Made by a program: the position numbers and the translations under genes
Part shown: one piece after another, positions 31,770 to 31,789 of the stretch
Numbering within the stretch: position 1 is the first letter of the stretch
Layout: every line of letters begins with the position of its first letter
Origin: CAYSRM01 sp964475205
GTDB lineage: Bacteria; Verrucomicrobiota; Kiritimatiellia; UBA8416; CAYSRM01
Direction: 5' to 3'
NCBI GenBank assembly: GCA_964475205.1
Contig: CAYYVQ010000027.1
Location: 1-31,789 of the forward strand
DNA length: 31,789 nt
Notes under the pieces: generated by a model
Seen by the model: only the letters and a program-made list of their open reading frames with translations
What the model was told of the DNA's origin: nothing
Database searches by the model: none

Positions 31770-31789
31770 AGCCATTGCAGGCCAAAACC
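31770..31789. repeat. 20-bp terminal direct repeat, right copy
   Basis: Identical to bases 1-20 and flush with the end of the window. It lies 28 bp beyond box copy 7. See the left copy for interpretation. Confidence 0.9.

Overview
The window is about 31.8 kb of dense chromosomal DNA, roughly half G+C. It carries 27 supported protein genes and one tRNA gene. Most are housekeeping genes: enolase, EF-G, gyrA/gyrB, EF-P with its lysine ligase, shikimate kinase, a Y-family polymerase, a malic enzyme and a UvrD-type helicase. Several features together suggest a Gram-negative bacterium of the PVC group, most likely the Kiritimatiellota/Lentisphaerota/Verrucomicrobiota side. These are a TIGR03790-like exported protein (a family tied to exosortase-bearing genomes), a 28-residue Lys/Arg-rich mini-protein, a DUF6268-like outer-membrane barrel, nucleotide-sugar genes and a Gram-negative-type GyrB. 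The taxon is inferred from gene content; no rRNA is present.

Layout. 1-1928: a repeat-rich end, then ftsB/divIC-like and eno on the minus strand, with a perfect 18-bp palindrome upstream of eno. 2116-8006: a tight plus-strand run of dTDP-rhamnose reductase, dTDP-glucose dehydratase, Nudix hydrolase, YihY/BrkB membrane protein and UvrD/PcrA-type helicase. 8023-8532: a GNAT acetyltransferase resembling short ArgA-type enzymes, divergent from fusA (8667-10760). 10821-15798 (minus): dinB, ROK sugar kinase, a HAD-YvcK fusion and a DUF72 protein; the last three form a likely operon. 16013-17560 (minus): a TPR-like envelope protein. 17768-19033: malic enzyme. 19054-19530: nested repeats. 19534-19849: a promoter, the 28-aa basic protein and tRNA-Cys(GCA). 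19854-20369 (minus): aroK. 20461-23754: TIGR03790-like protein, GmhB-like phosphatase, UDP-glucuronate decarboxylase and FHA protein. 23848-28798 (minus): gyrB then gyrA. 29182-30712: efp-epmA. 30830-31726: outer-membrane barrel-like protein.

How the genes work together. rfbD/rfbB, the GmhB-like phosphatase and the UXS enzyme point to surface-glycan precursor synthesis. The TIGR03790-like protein hints at an exosortase envelope system elsewhere in the genome. ROK kinase plus HAD-YvcK links hexose phosphorylation to a gluconeogenesis/cell-wall regulator. efp and epmA form a translation-factor and modification pair.

The most unusual non-coding signal is a dispersed 18-bp box, consensus TAACCCGCATnnnTCACA, in seven intergenic places. 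In three of them its TAA is the stop codon of the neighbouring gene. One longer copy is split by two palindromic MITE-like insertions. The first and last 20 bases of the window are identical and lie between two inward-facing copies of the box, so the window probably begins and ends inside one repeated element. I found no CRISPR array, prophage, transposase or clear defence system.
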